Part shown: positions 9,746-18,044 of the stretch, in pieces
Layout of the letters: each line of letters starts with the position of its first letter
How positions within the stretch are numbered: the stretch's first letter is position 1
NCBI RefSeq assembly: GCF_015352985.1
Contig: NZ_JACYXF010000004.1
Location: 186,001 to 250,000 of the forward strand
From: Noviherbaspirillum malthae
GTDB taxonomy: Bacteria > Pseudomonadota > Gammaproteobacteria > Burkholderiales > Burkholderiaceae_D
Direction: 5' to 3'
DNA: 64,000 nucleotides
Program-made: the position numbers and the translations under genes
The notes under the pieces: model-generated
The model's database searches: none
What the model saw: the letters and a program-made list of their open reading frames with translations, nothing else
Told to the model about the DNA's origin: nothing

Positions 9746-11701
9746 CTAGGTCGCTTGCTGCTGCGCCTTCTGCGAGCGCGCGTTGATGACAACGCTGGCC
9801 AGGATGACCAGCACGACGGCCAGCTGGGCAAGCACCGACTGCAGCGTCGGATAGATGCCGAGTACGTCGATGCTCGGACCGGCAATCGGATTGATGTCGA
9901 GCACGCCTGCTTCCTGCAGCGCAGCCACGCCCTTGCCGATCAGTACAAAGGAAAGGAGCGCCACCAGCGCCGAACTGACAGCGAAGAACTTCCCGATCGG
10001 CAGCCGTGACGACGTGCGCAGCATGATCCAGGTGACGGCCGCCAGGATGAGAACGCCGCTGACGAAACCCGCCAGCAGGTAGCCGCCATTCCCTTCGCTC
10101 CACATGGCCGCATAGAACAGCACCGTCTCGAAAACCTCGCGGTACACGGTAATGAACGCCAGGAGGAACAGCATGAACTTCGACTGGCGCGTCATCGCCG
10201 ATGACAGCTTATCGCGGATGTAGGCCTGCCAGCGGCCGGCTGCGCTCTTCCCGTGCATCCAGATGCCGACGCAAAGCAGGACCAGGGCTGCGAAGATTGC
10301 GGAAAAGCCTTCGGTCAGCTCCCGGCTCGCGCCGCTGATCTCGACCAGATAGGTTGCGGCGAACCAGGTCAGGCCGCCGGCCGCCAATGCGGCGGTCCAC
10401 CCGGCATGCACGACAGGCAGCATGTCGCGGCGGTCCGCCTTTTTCAGGAAGGCGATCATCGCCACCACAACCAGCAGCGCCTCGATGCCCTCCCGTAGCA
10501 GAATGGCCAGCGCGCCGAGGAAGATGCCCGAGGGATCGTCATTGGCGGCATTGAGCACGGCCTGCACCTCGTCAAGCTGACTCTGCAGCTGCGCATTCGT
10601 GCTGCGCGCCTTTTCGGCATCGCCGGCTCCGACGGCGGCGCGATAGGCGCCCATGTTTTTCTCGATCGCGGCGAGCAGCTCCCGGTTCTTGACCGCCAGC
10701 GCCGGCTCCACCGGCTCGAATCCATCGAGATACGCCGACAGGGCGAGGCGGGTGGCTTCGGAGCGGTTGCTGCTTTCAAGTGCGGCAAGACTGTCCTGCA
10801 GCCGCTTCTTCGCAAGCGCAACACTGGCGACACTGGCTCCGCTGCCTCCCGCGGCCTGATGAAGCGCATCGGGATGGCTGCGCAAATGGGCGAGCACGGC
10901 GGCGGCCTTTTCAGCAGGCAGCGAGTTCGCCAGCTCCGCTTCGGAAACCTGCGTCAGCTCGTTCAATGTCGGGATCGCGGTTTGCAGCGAAGGATCGGCC
11001 TTCCAGAGCTTGGCGCCGGCCTCTCGCTCCTTGTCCTGATAAGCCAGCGTGGAAGCGAAGAATGCCAAGGCCCAGCGATCTTCATCGGAGAGCGACGCGA
11101 ACGCCGGCATGGACGTCCCCTCGACGCCGCGGCTGATGGTTTGGTACAGAGAGAACAGGCTGCGTTCGCGGGCGCGTTCGCGGTCGGTGAATGCGATCGG
11201 CGCGGGATCGAGCTTCGCTGCCAGCGGGCCGTCGCCGCGGCCTTCGGCGCCATGGCAGGATGCGCATTGCGCCTGGTACAGCGCGGCCCCGTGCTGCAGG
11301 GCAGGCGCCTTCTCAGGCGCAGTCGGCACCGGATAGCTGGACAGCAGGGCCTGCGCCAGCTTGCGCGCCTGCGCGGCGACATCTGCCGGCGCCGCCTTGT
11401 CGGCAACCATGGATTTCAGCGCTGCGGCACGCTCCAGCAAAGCCTTCCTTTCCGGCTTCTCGGGAAGCTCTGCGAGTTGGCGCTCCGCGACCTGCGAGAA
11501 TTCCTGCATTTCGGCATATTCGTCGGCATTCGTGACCTTGCCGTCGGCAACGGCACCGCCGTAATCGACAGCCATATAGTCAAGCAGCTGCCAGATCTGC
11601 TTTGCCTTGTCTTCGGACGACTGTGCAGGAATCTGCGCCCACGCAAGGTGCGCAAAGAGGGACATCAATACAAGAATGAATAGGTTGCGCAATGTGTTCA
11701 T
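9746..11701 (-). CDS. Cytochrome c / FTR1 family iron permease fusion
   Basis: A 651-residue protein starting MNTLRNLFILVLMSL, a clean signal peptide cut near AWAQ; the longer frame from 11743 would spoil the signal. The periplasmic part carries a single heme c site (C146-A-S-C149-H150) with a distal methionine in GTSMPAF. It is followed by a helical linker and then a membrane permease domain with the two FTR1 iron motifs REGIE (403-407) and REVFE (521-525). FTR1 proteins import iron, with oxidation of Fe(II) coupled to transport in yeast and in bacterial EfeUOB/FetMP-like systems. The fused cytochrome could supply or accept the electron. A strong Fur box lies 87 bases upstream of the start, so iron-repressed expression is expected. 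It is divergent from an MHYT-GGDEF-EAL gene. Confidence 0.92.
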   Translation of the reverse strand: MNTLRNLFILVLMSLFAHLAWAQIPAQSSEDKAKQIWQLLDYMAVDYGGAVADGKVTNADEYAEMQEFSQVAERQLAELPEKPERKALLERAAALKSMVADKAAPADVAAQARKLAQALLSSYPVPTAPEKAPALQHGAALYQAQCASCHGAEGRGDGPLAAKLDPAPIAFTDRERARERSLFSLYQTISRGVEGTSMPAFASLSDEDRWALAFFASTLAYQDKEREAGAKLWKADPSLQTAIPTLNELTQVSEAELANSLPAEKAAAVLAHLRSHPDALHQAAGGSGASVASVALAKKRLQDSLAALESSNRSEATRLALSAYLDGFEPVEPALAVKNRELLAAIEKNMGAYRAAVGAGDAEKARSTNAQLQSQLDEVQAVLNAANDDPSGIFLGALAILLREGIEALLVVVAMIAFLKKADRRDMLPVVHAGWTAALAAGGLTWFAATYLVEISGASRELTEGFSAIFAALVLLCVGIWMHGKSAAGRWQAYIRDKLSSAMTRQSKFMLFLLAFITVYREVFETVLFYAAMWSEGNGGYLLAGFVSGVLILAAVTWIMLRTSSRLPIGKFFAVSSALVALLSFVLIGKGVAALQEAGVLDINPIAGPSIDVLGIYPTLQSVLAQLAVVLVILASVVINARSQKAQQQAT

Positions 11702-11787
11702 GGCGATTCGGATACGGATTAATGATCGAGCAGTGGGGTGCAAGAGGCGCGAAACCGGGACGGCAAAACGTCCTAACGCTCGAATCT

Positions 11788-11808
11788 AAATGAGAATTAT
11801 ACTCATTT
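11788..11808. promoter_or_regulatory. Fur box between FTR1 and MHYT-GGDEF-EAL genes
   Basis: AAATGAG and CTCATTT form a perfect 7-base inverted repeat around AATTATA. Read as the 7-1-7 Fur core it is TGAGAAT-T-ATACTCA (11791-11805), with one mismatch in symmetry. It lies upstream of the iron permease and in the same divergent gap as the c-di-GMP gene that starts at 12188. Confidence 0.8.
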
Positions 11809-12187
11809 TCACAAAAAGCAAGCATCCACGGTTTGCCGCAAGATCGCGCGCTTTCGGCATTGAGCCGCCGCCGGCACCGCGAGCCCACCTTGAGGTAGCG
11901 AAATTCATGGACGAAGAACTCGGACTTCAGCTATCCTCCCGATTTCCGCATGGAAATTTGCAGCGCCTTCCAGAACGCCCCCGCCTCCGCCGTTCTATCG
12001 CCTGCGCCTTGTTAGAACAAGCCGCGCCTTCGAGAGCCTCGGAAAACTTTTGCCGTTCAGGTTTTGCCTTGGAGCGGGATCATCCCGACCTGCCGCGACA
12101 CTGACTGCGCCCAGCCTGCGCATGATTGCCGGTTGCTTTCCCATGCCGGCCGGCCTGCGGATTCACCAACCTGCAAGCTCATCTGGA

Positions 12188-14278
12188 ATGGAAATCATGC
12201 TGCAAGGCTCATACAGTTATCCGCTGGTATTTGCATCTCTGTTTATCGCCACGATTGCTTCCTACACCACGCTGGACCTGGTCGGCCGCATTTCCGCACT
12301 CGGCAGGAGCGCTTACCGGGTGTACTGGCTGATCGGTGGAGCGGTGGCCATGGGACTGGGCATCTGGTCGATGCACTTCGTCGGCATGCTGTCCTTCTCG
12401 CTGCCGATCCCGCTCGGCTACGATCCGACGATCACCTTCTACTCCCTGCTGATCGCCTGCGGCGTATCGTATTTCGCGCTCGACCTGGTCACGCGCGGCG
12501 AATTGTCATTCGCACGCATGACGGTCAGCGGCGTGCTAATGGGTCTCGGTATTGCGAGCATGCACTACACCGGCATGGCCGCCCTGCGCATGCAGCCGGA
12601 AATCGACTATGCGATCACCATTCTCGTTGCCTCGGTGCTCATCGCCATCGTCGCCTCCATCGCGGCCCTATGGCTGGCCAATGCGCTGCGCACGACGCAG
12701 CCGGGCCTGCTGTGGCTGCATCGCCTGGGCGCCGCAACGCTGATGGGGCTTGCGATTACAGGCATGCATTACACCGGCATGGCTGCGGCCAGGTTTCCCG
12801 CCGATTCCGTCTGCCGTGCGGCGACCGGCATCAGCACCAACTGGCTGGCGCTGTCGGTGGGCGGCACGACGCTCAGTATCTTGGCCATTACGGTCGTGCT
12901 CTCTGTGCTGGATGCCAGGCTGCAGCTGCGCACCAGCGTCTTCGTCAAGCGCCTGCAGCACCAGGCGACGCACGACGGCCTGACCGGCCTGCCCAACCGC
13001 GTGCTGCTGACGGAACGCATCGACGGCGCCATTGCAAGGCATCACCAGTCCGGCACGCCCTTCGCAATTTTCTTCATCGATCTCGACGGCTTCAAGACCA
13101 TCAACGACTCCTTCGGCCACAACATCGGCGACGCGGTCCTGAAGGACCTGTCGCAGCGCCTGCAATCGGTGATGCGCAAGGACGACATGCTGGCGCGCTT
13201 CGGCGGCGACGAATTCATCGTGCTGGCCGAAGGCGTGACGGACGACGCAGCCGCGGCGCGCATCGCGGAAAAGCTGCTGTCGAGCTTCCGTTCCGCGTTC
13301 AAGCTGCCCGGCATCGAGATGGGGCTGTCGCCCAGCATCGGCATCGCCATGTTTCCGAGGGACGGCGACAATGTCGATACCCTGCTCAGCCATGCCGATG
13401 CAGCGATGTACCAGGTCAAGACGAGCGGGCGCAACAACTATCGCTTCTTCGCGGCTGAAATGAACGTGGCAACACTGCGCCTGGTGACGATACAGCAAGG
13501 CTTGCAGACCGCCATGCGGGAGAATCAGCTCTTCCTTCATTACCAGCCGAAGTTCAACTGCAGCGATCATACTGTTCAGGGCGCGGAAGCCCTGCTGCGC
13601 TGGCAGCATCCGGAGCTTGGCCTGATATCGCCGGCCGAATTCATTCCGGTTGCGGAAAAGTCGGGACAGATCATCAGCGTCGGGCACTGGGTCGTAGAGC
13701 AGGTATGCCGCGAATTGAACGACTGGCGGGCTGCCGGCCATGCCCTGATTCCGATTGCGGTCAATCTTTCGCTGGTGCAGCTGCGCGCGCCCAACCTTGT
13801 GCAGGACATTCTCGCCATCACCGCCAGATACGGCATTCCCCCGGAAATGCTGATGCTGGAAATTACCGAAACCGCCGCCATGGAAAATGCCGATGAAACG
13901 CGCGCCACCGTGGACAAGCTGAAGTCGGTCGGCTTCATGCTGGCGATCGACGATTTCGGCACCGGCTATTCCAGCCTCAGCCACCTGCAGGAGTTCGGCG
14001 TGCACCAGATGAAAGTGGACCGCGCCTTCATCAAGACGCTGACGAAGGAAGAAGGCAAGAGCCGCTCCATCGTCTCGGCCATCATCAGCCTGGCGCATGC
14101 GCTGGAAATGGAAGTGGTTGCCGAAGGTGTGGAAACCAGGGCTCAGCTCGATGTGCTGCAGGAATTGCGCTGCGACCAGACGCAGGGCTTCCTGCTGGCC
14201 AGACCCATGCCGAAAGAGGAATTCATCCGCCTGCTCCAGACTGCGCAGCAAAACGGCTCGCGGCTCGAACCGGCCTGA
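12188..14278 (+). CDS. MHYT-GGDEF-EAL c-di-GMP protein
   Basis: A 696-residue integral membrane protein. The N-terminal 240 residues form the seven-helix MHYT sensor, with three repeats of the signature (SMHFVGM, SMHYTGM, GMHYTGM); MHYT has been proposed to bind copper or sense oxygen, CO or NO. GGDEF follows at 339-343, preceded by an RxxD site (RKDD), and EAL at 467-469 with DDFGTGYSSL and VVAEGVET, so both activities look intact. The frame is open to 12050, but the ATG at 12188 (or 12197) begins right before the first helix. It shares its upstream region with the Fur-controlled permease. A GCGGCC-GTTC-GGCCGC hairpin (14284-14299) follows the stop. Confidence 0.93.
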   Translation: MEIMLQGSYSYPLVFASLFIATIASYTTLDLVGRISALGRSAYRVYWLIGGAVAMGLGIWSMHFVGMLSFSLPIPLGYDPTITFYSLLIACGVSYFALDLVTRGELSFARMTVSGVLMGLGIASMHYTGMAALRMQPEIDYAITILVASVLIAIVASIAALWLANALRTTQPGLLWLHRLGAATLMGLAITGMHYTGMAAARFPADSVCRAATGISTNWLALSVGGTTLSILAITVVLSVLDARLQLRTSVFVKRLQHQATHDGLTGLPNRVLLTERIDGAIARHHQSGTPFAIFFIDLDGFKTINDSFGHNIGDAVLKDLSQRLQSVMRKDDMLARFGGDEFIVLAEGVTDDAAAARIAEKLLSSFRSAFKLPGIEMGLSPSIGIAMFPRDGDNVDTLLSHADAAMYQVKTSGRNNYRFFAAEMNVATLRLVTIQQGLQTAMRENQLFLHYQPKFNCSDHTVQGAEALLRWQHPELGLISPAEFIPVAEKSGQIISVGHWVVEQVCRELNDWRAAGHALIPIAVNLSLVQLRAPNLVQDILAITARYGIPPEMLMLEITETAAMENADETRATVDKLKSVGFMLAIDDFGTGYSSLSHLQEFGVHQMKVDRAFIKTLTKEEGKSRSIVSAIISLAHALEMEVVAEGVETRAQLDVLQELRCDQTQGFLLARPMPKEEFIRLLQTAQQNGSRLEPA

Positions 14279-14540
14279 AGGACGCGGCCGTTCGGCCGCC
14301 GCATGTTACGAGCCGCCCGGCACTTCGTCACCGCAGCGCCGGATCATTTGCCTGGCCTTGGCATCCTTCAAATACCTGTCTTGATACGGGTGCTGAAATT
14401 GGAGGACACCGCGACATGCGCTTCCGCGGCAGGAGAATGACTGCACCACGGCAATCCGGCAAGCTGGGAAATGGTTTTCCGCATGGCCTTTTCTTTCGTG
14501 CATGCGCTGCCTTTCTAGCGAACAGGAAGCGGCGCGCATG

Positions 14541-14703
14541 TAATACCAATCCCAAGGCATAACATGGCATGAGATCGCGTCTTTTTCCGCCTGGCCGCGT
14601 TGTGCCCGTCATCCATAGCCCCGCCATGGATTCCTTCCACGCCTTGCCAGACGAAAAAATCCATCGATCTCATCTGTCACGTTATGTCTTGGGATTGGTA
14701 TAA
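14541..14703. repeat. MITE-like inverted-terminal-repeat element, copy 2 (inverted)
   Basis: This 163-base element has ends TAATACCAATCCCAAGGC and the reverse complement of TTATACCAATCCCAAGAC. Its reverse complement matches copy 1 (1283-1443) across the full length with scattered substitutions and small indels. It occupies the middle of the 548-base gap 14279-14826; apart from it and the hairpin after the MHYT gene, I see no gene in that gap. Confidence 0.85.
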
Positions 14704-14814
14704 GTGCTTCGCGGCAGGCGGCATCGAGTCCGGCTCCGGTCTTGAACTTGAAGCTGATCAAACGGGATTGATTGTCCATGCCCGCAGGTCGACTGAAGCG
14801 CAAACACGCAATGT

Positions 14815-14820
14815 TACAAT
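14815..14820 (+). promoter_or_regulatory. Candidate -10 box of the copper operon
   Basis: TACAAT ends 6 bases before the ATG at 14827 and no ribosome-binding site is visible. If this is the real -10 box, transcription would start at or next to the start codon, giving a leaderless message. No good -35 hexamer is seen. Confidence 0.35.
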
Positions 14821-14826
14821 GCTGGC

Positions 14827-15225
14827 ATGTTCATCAACCGACAGTCAAAATACCTTGGTGCATGGATCGCATGTATTGCGCTCCTGTTTGCATCGGTATT
14901 GTCGTCGGTATTCCACTCGTCCATGGCGCGCAAGTCCGCCATCGTTTCCATCCCGACCGAGATCTGCTCCACGTCGCCGGTAAAGCATGTCGTGATGGTC
15001 GATGTCCGGAAGAGCGGCGCTTCTCAGGACCAGCATGATGCGCATGGCGAAAACTGCGCATATTGCCGTTTCCAGGCGGATTCGCCCGGCCTGCCGCCGA
15101 TGGCCGATCTTGCGGCCAGTGTGACGCTTCAGCTGTTCACTCTCCCTTCCCTTTTCTATCAATCGCCCCGGCCTTTGTTCGCCTGGGCGTCCGCGCAGCC
15201 GCGCGCACCACCCTATCGGTTCTGA
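14827..15225 (+). CDS. cruR: DUF2946 protein, CruR-type copper-responsive upstream regulator
   Basis: A 132-residue protein with an N-terminal hydrophobic segment (YLGAWIACIALLFASVLSSV), the conserved CXXC pair C77-A-Y-C80 in HGENCAYC, a second hydrophobic stretch and a C-terminus ending QPRAPPYRF with R126-A-P-P129. In Bordetella pertussis the DUF2946 protein CruR heads a TonB-receptor operon. There its nascent chain senses copper through CXXC and arrests on a C-terminal RAPP motif, controlling Rho-dependent termination before the next gene. Both motifs, the head-of-operon position and the following copper genes match here. The function is therefore inferred to be regulatory rather than enzymatic. 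There is no ribosome site before the ATG. Confidence 0.85.
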   Translation: MFINRQSKYLGAWIACIALLFASVLSSVFHSSMARKSAIVSIPTEICSTSPVKHVVMVDVRKSGASQDQHDAHGENCAYCRFQADSPGLPPMADLAASVTLQLFTLPSLFYQSPRPLFAWASAQPRAPPYRF

Positions 15226-15399
15226 AGCGGCGGGCCGGAACATGACGGCTTGATGCATCAATCTGCCTGTCAGACTCGCCCTCCGGCATGACCGGGGCCC
15301 GGCATTTCCTGACCGTCCGCTATTTTCATCCGACCTGCCCGGCTGCCGCAGCCTGCACCGGCCCGGCGTTCCTTGCCGCAACCAGAATCAAGAACCATC
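15226..15399 (+). promoter_or_regulatory. Putative Rho-termination leader between cruR and the chaperone gene
   Basis: This 174-base spacer is long for a packed operon and its later part is C-rich and G-poor in places (for example CCGTCCGCTATTTTCATCC). That is the composition expected of a Rho-loading site. By analogy with CruR operons, copper-dependent termination would happen here. No intrinsic terminator is seen. Confidence 0.45.
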
Positions 15400-15858
15400 A
15401 TGAAAAACAAGCTCCCGATCATTGCCGCCGCACTGCTGGCCGGCATTTCCACTACCGCCTTCGCGCAGGTTGCCGTCAGCGAAGGCTGGGTACGCGCCAC
15501 CGTGGCACAGCAACCCGCAACCGGCGCCTTCATGCGCATCACTTCGCAAAAGGATGCGCGCCTCGTCAGCGTTCAGTCTCCCATCGCCAAGACGGCGGAG
15601 CTCCATGAAATGTCGATGGAAAACAATGTGATGAAGATGCGCCCCGTTACGGGTATCACCTTGCCGGCGGGCCAGGCGGTCGAACTCAAGCCGGGCGGCT
15701 ATCACGTCATGCTGATTGGATTGGCCGAGCCGGTCAGCGAAGGGGCCACCGTGCCGCTGACGCTGCTGGTCGAAACGGCGGACAAGAAACGCGAAAGCAT
15801 TCCTGTGCAGCTCAAGGCACGTTCACTGACGGGAGCGACCGGCCATGGCAACCGATAA
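15400..15858 (+). CDS. Periplasmic copper chaperone PCu(A)C
   Basis: A 152-residue protein with a signal peptide (MKNKLPIIAAALLAGISTTAFA). The copper(I) site of the PCu(A)C family, H(M)X10MX21HXM, is visible as H69-E-M71...M80 and H102-V-M104 in GYHVMLIGL. Family members bind Cu(I) in the periplasm and deliver it to cytochrome oxidase CuA centres or other partners. ATG 15400 is preferred over the upstream in-frame ATG 15373 because it begins the signal peptide. The end overlaps the TonB-receptor frame by 14 bases. Its position between cruR and the receptor implies copper uptake and handover. Confidence 0.93.
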   Translation: MKNKLPIIAAALLAGISTTAFAQVAVSEGWVRATVAQQPATGAFMRITSQKDARLVSVQSPIAKTAELHEMSMENNVMKMRPVTGITLPAGQAVELKPGGYHVMLIGLAEPVSEGATVPLTLLVETADKKRESIPVQLKARSLTGATGHGNR

Positions 15859-17971
15859 ATCCGGCATGGAAAGACATGAAACCATGCGTCCACATGCCTC
15901 GCCGATGGGCACCGAAGGCGGACGCGCCGGCGCGGTGCGCTGGCTGTTTCCGGCTTTATGTGCGCTGCAAGCCGTATCTGCGCAAGCCCAGGTTCAAGCG
16001 CAAGAGCAGGTGCTGCCTGCAGTGACGGTCACTGCGCCGCCGGTCGAAAGTGCGACGCTGGCGCCGATCACGGAAGCCGCGCGGCGCATCGCCGCCACGC
16101 CGGGCGGCGCCAACATCGTGGATGCGGAACAGTACAAGGAGGGACGCGTCTCGACATTGTCCGATGCGCTGCAGTTTTCTCCCGGCGTTTTCGTGGCGCC
16201 GCGCTTCGGCGCGGAAGAAGCGCGTCTGTCGATACGCGGCTCCGGGCTGCAGCGTACCTTCCACATGCGCGGCATCCAGCTGCTGCAGGACGGCGTGCCG
16301 CTCAACCTGGCCGACGGCAGCGCAGACTTCCAAGCGGTCGAACCCCTGTCCGCACGCTATGTCGAGGTGTATCGCGGCGCGAATGCCTTGCAGTATGGCT
16401 CGACCACGCTGGGCGGCGCGGTCAATTTCATCAGCCCCTCGGGCCTGAGCTCGCCCGCCTTCGGCGCGCGCGTCGAGGCCGGCAGCTTCGATTACCGGCG
16501 CGCGCAGGCATCGACAGGCGGCCACAGCGACAGCGCCGACTGGTTCCTGGCCGGATCGGTCTTCCACCAGGACGGTTTCCGTGCGCATGCACGGCAGAAT
16601 ACCCGGCGCGTTTCCGGCAACCTCGGCTGGCAGCTTGGCGACGACGTCGAAACCCGGTTCTTCCTCAACGCGGTGCGGAGCAATTCCGAGCTGCCCGGCG
16701 CATTGACCGGCGCGGAAATGCGTACCGACCCGCGCCGGGCCGACCCTGCGACGGTTGCCGGCGACCAGCATCGGGACTTCGACCTGGTGCGCCTGTCGAA
16801 CCGCACCGGCATCATCCTCGATGCTGATCAGCGGCTGGAATTCGGCGCCTTCTATTCATACAAGTCCTTGTTCCATCCGATCTTCCAGGTGCTCGAACAG
16901 GACTCGGACGACTACGGCGTATCCGCCCGCTACGTGGGCAAACAAACGCTGTTCGGACGGAAGAACCAGCTTGTCGTCGGCGCTTCCCTTGCCGCAGGCA
17001 GGTTGGAAGACGACCGCTTCCGCAATGTCGGAGGCCAGCCCGGTGCGCGTACCGGCGAATCGGAACAGCGCTCGAGCAATACCACCGTCTTTGCAGAAAA
17101 CCAGCATTACCTGCTGCCGTCGACCGCGCTCGTGACAGGGCTGCAGGCCGTCAATGCGACGCGCAAACTTGAGGACCGCTTCCTCAGTGACGGCGACAAC
17201 AGCGTGGATGCGCGTTTCCGGCACGTCTCACCGAAGCTCGGCGTGCGTCAAGACCTCGATCCGAAGACACAGTTATTCGCCAATGTCAGCGGCAGCTATG
17301 AGCCGCCCAGCTTCGGCGAACTGGCCGGCGGGCCGAACGTCACGCCGGTTGCCGCGCAACGCGCGAAAAGTATCGAGGTTGGTACGCGCGGAGAACGCAG
17401 TCAGGCTTGGGGTGTATTGCGTTGGGATCTCGCGCTCTACCATGCGCGCCTGAAGAATGAACTGCTGACGCTCAACGATGCCGCCGGCAATCCGCTGGGT
17501 ACCACCAATGCGGCAAGGACCATTCATCAGGGCATAGAAGCCGGCGCGGAAGCCGACATAGGACGTCGCTGGACGCTGCGCCTGGCTTACCAGCTCAACG
17601 ATTTCCGCTTCGACGGCGACCGTGCCTACGGCGACAACCGGCTGGCAGGCGTGCCGCGGCATTTCGCCACCGCGGAAATGCTGTACCGGGCGGACAACGG
17701 GCTGTACTTCGGTCCCAACCTGCGTGCCGCCTCGTCAACCCAAATCGACCACGCGAACACGCTGAGCGCGGCAGGTTATGGCGTGATCGGTTTCAAAGTG
17801 GGCCAGGCAGTGAACAAGAGTCTGTCGTGGTTCATCGATGCAAGAAACCTTGCCGACAAGGTCTATGCGGCCACGACCAACGTCATTGCTGATGCGCGCG
17901 GACTCGACGGCAGGTATTTCTATCCCGGCGACGGCCGTTCCCTGTATGCGGGCATCGAACTCAAATACTGA
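15845..17971 (+). CDS. TonB-dependent outer-membrane receptor, probable copper uptake
   Basis: A 708-residue outer-membrane receptor. After a leader (likely ending at SAQAQ) comes a TonB-box-like segment (LPAVTVTAPP) and a plug domain (about 75-200) with IRGSGLQRTFHMRGIQLLQDGVP and EVYRGANALQYGSTTLGGAVNF, then a 22-strand barrel ending in YAGIELKY with a terminal aromatic residue. It overlaps the chaperone gene by 14 bases, pointing to translational coupling. ATG 15866 or 15884 would shorten the long N-region before the hydrophobic core. The copper cargo is inferred from the DUF2946 and PCu(A)C neighbours, as in the B. pertussis BfrG operon; the sequence itself does not show it. Confidence 0.9.
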   Translation: MATDKSGMERHETMRPHASPMGTEGGRAGAVRWLFPALCALQAVSAQAQVQAQEQVLPAVTVTAPPVESATLAPITEAARRIAATPGGANIVDAEQYKEGRVSTLSDALQFSPGVFVAPRFGAEEARLSIRGSGLQRTFHMRGIQLLQDGVPLNLADGSADFQAVEPLSARYVEVYRGANALQYGSTTLGGAVNFISPSGLSSPAFGARVEAGSFDYRRAQASTGGHSDSADWFLAGSVFHQDGFRAHARQNTRRVSGNLGWQLGDDVETRFFLNAVRSNSELPGALTGAEMRTDPRRADPATVAGDQHRDFDLVRLSNRTGIILDADQRLEFGAFYSYKSLFHPIFQVLEQDSDDYGVSARYVGKQTLFGRKNQLVVGASLAAGRLEDDRFRNVGGQPGARTGESEQRSSNTTVFAENQHYLLPSTALVTGLQAVNATRKLEDRFLSDGDNSVDARFRHVSPKLGVRQDLDPKTQLFANVSGSYEPPSFGELAGGPNVTPVAAQRAKSIEVGTRGERSQAWGVLRWDLALYHARLKNELLTLNDAAGNPLGTTNAARTIHQGIEAGAEADIGRRWTLRLAYQLNDFRFDGDRAYGDNRLAGVPRHFATAEMLYRADNGLYFGPNLRAASSTQIDHANTLSAAGYGVIGFKVGQAVNKSLSWFIDARNLADKVYAATTNVIADARGLDGRYFYPGDGRSLYAGIELKY

Positions 17972-18044
17972 TTCGCATCGATTCAGCGCTGCGCGGGCAC
18001 CGGCGGTCATGCAGGCGTCCCCGCTGCAAGAAGGAGAATGAACC

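Noticed and set aside
12064-13458. Long second-frame ORF (464 codons) inside the MHYT-GGDEF-EAL gene
   Set aside because: It is Arg/His-rich with no domain and mirrors the GC-rich coding frame of a clear protein; a shadow frame.
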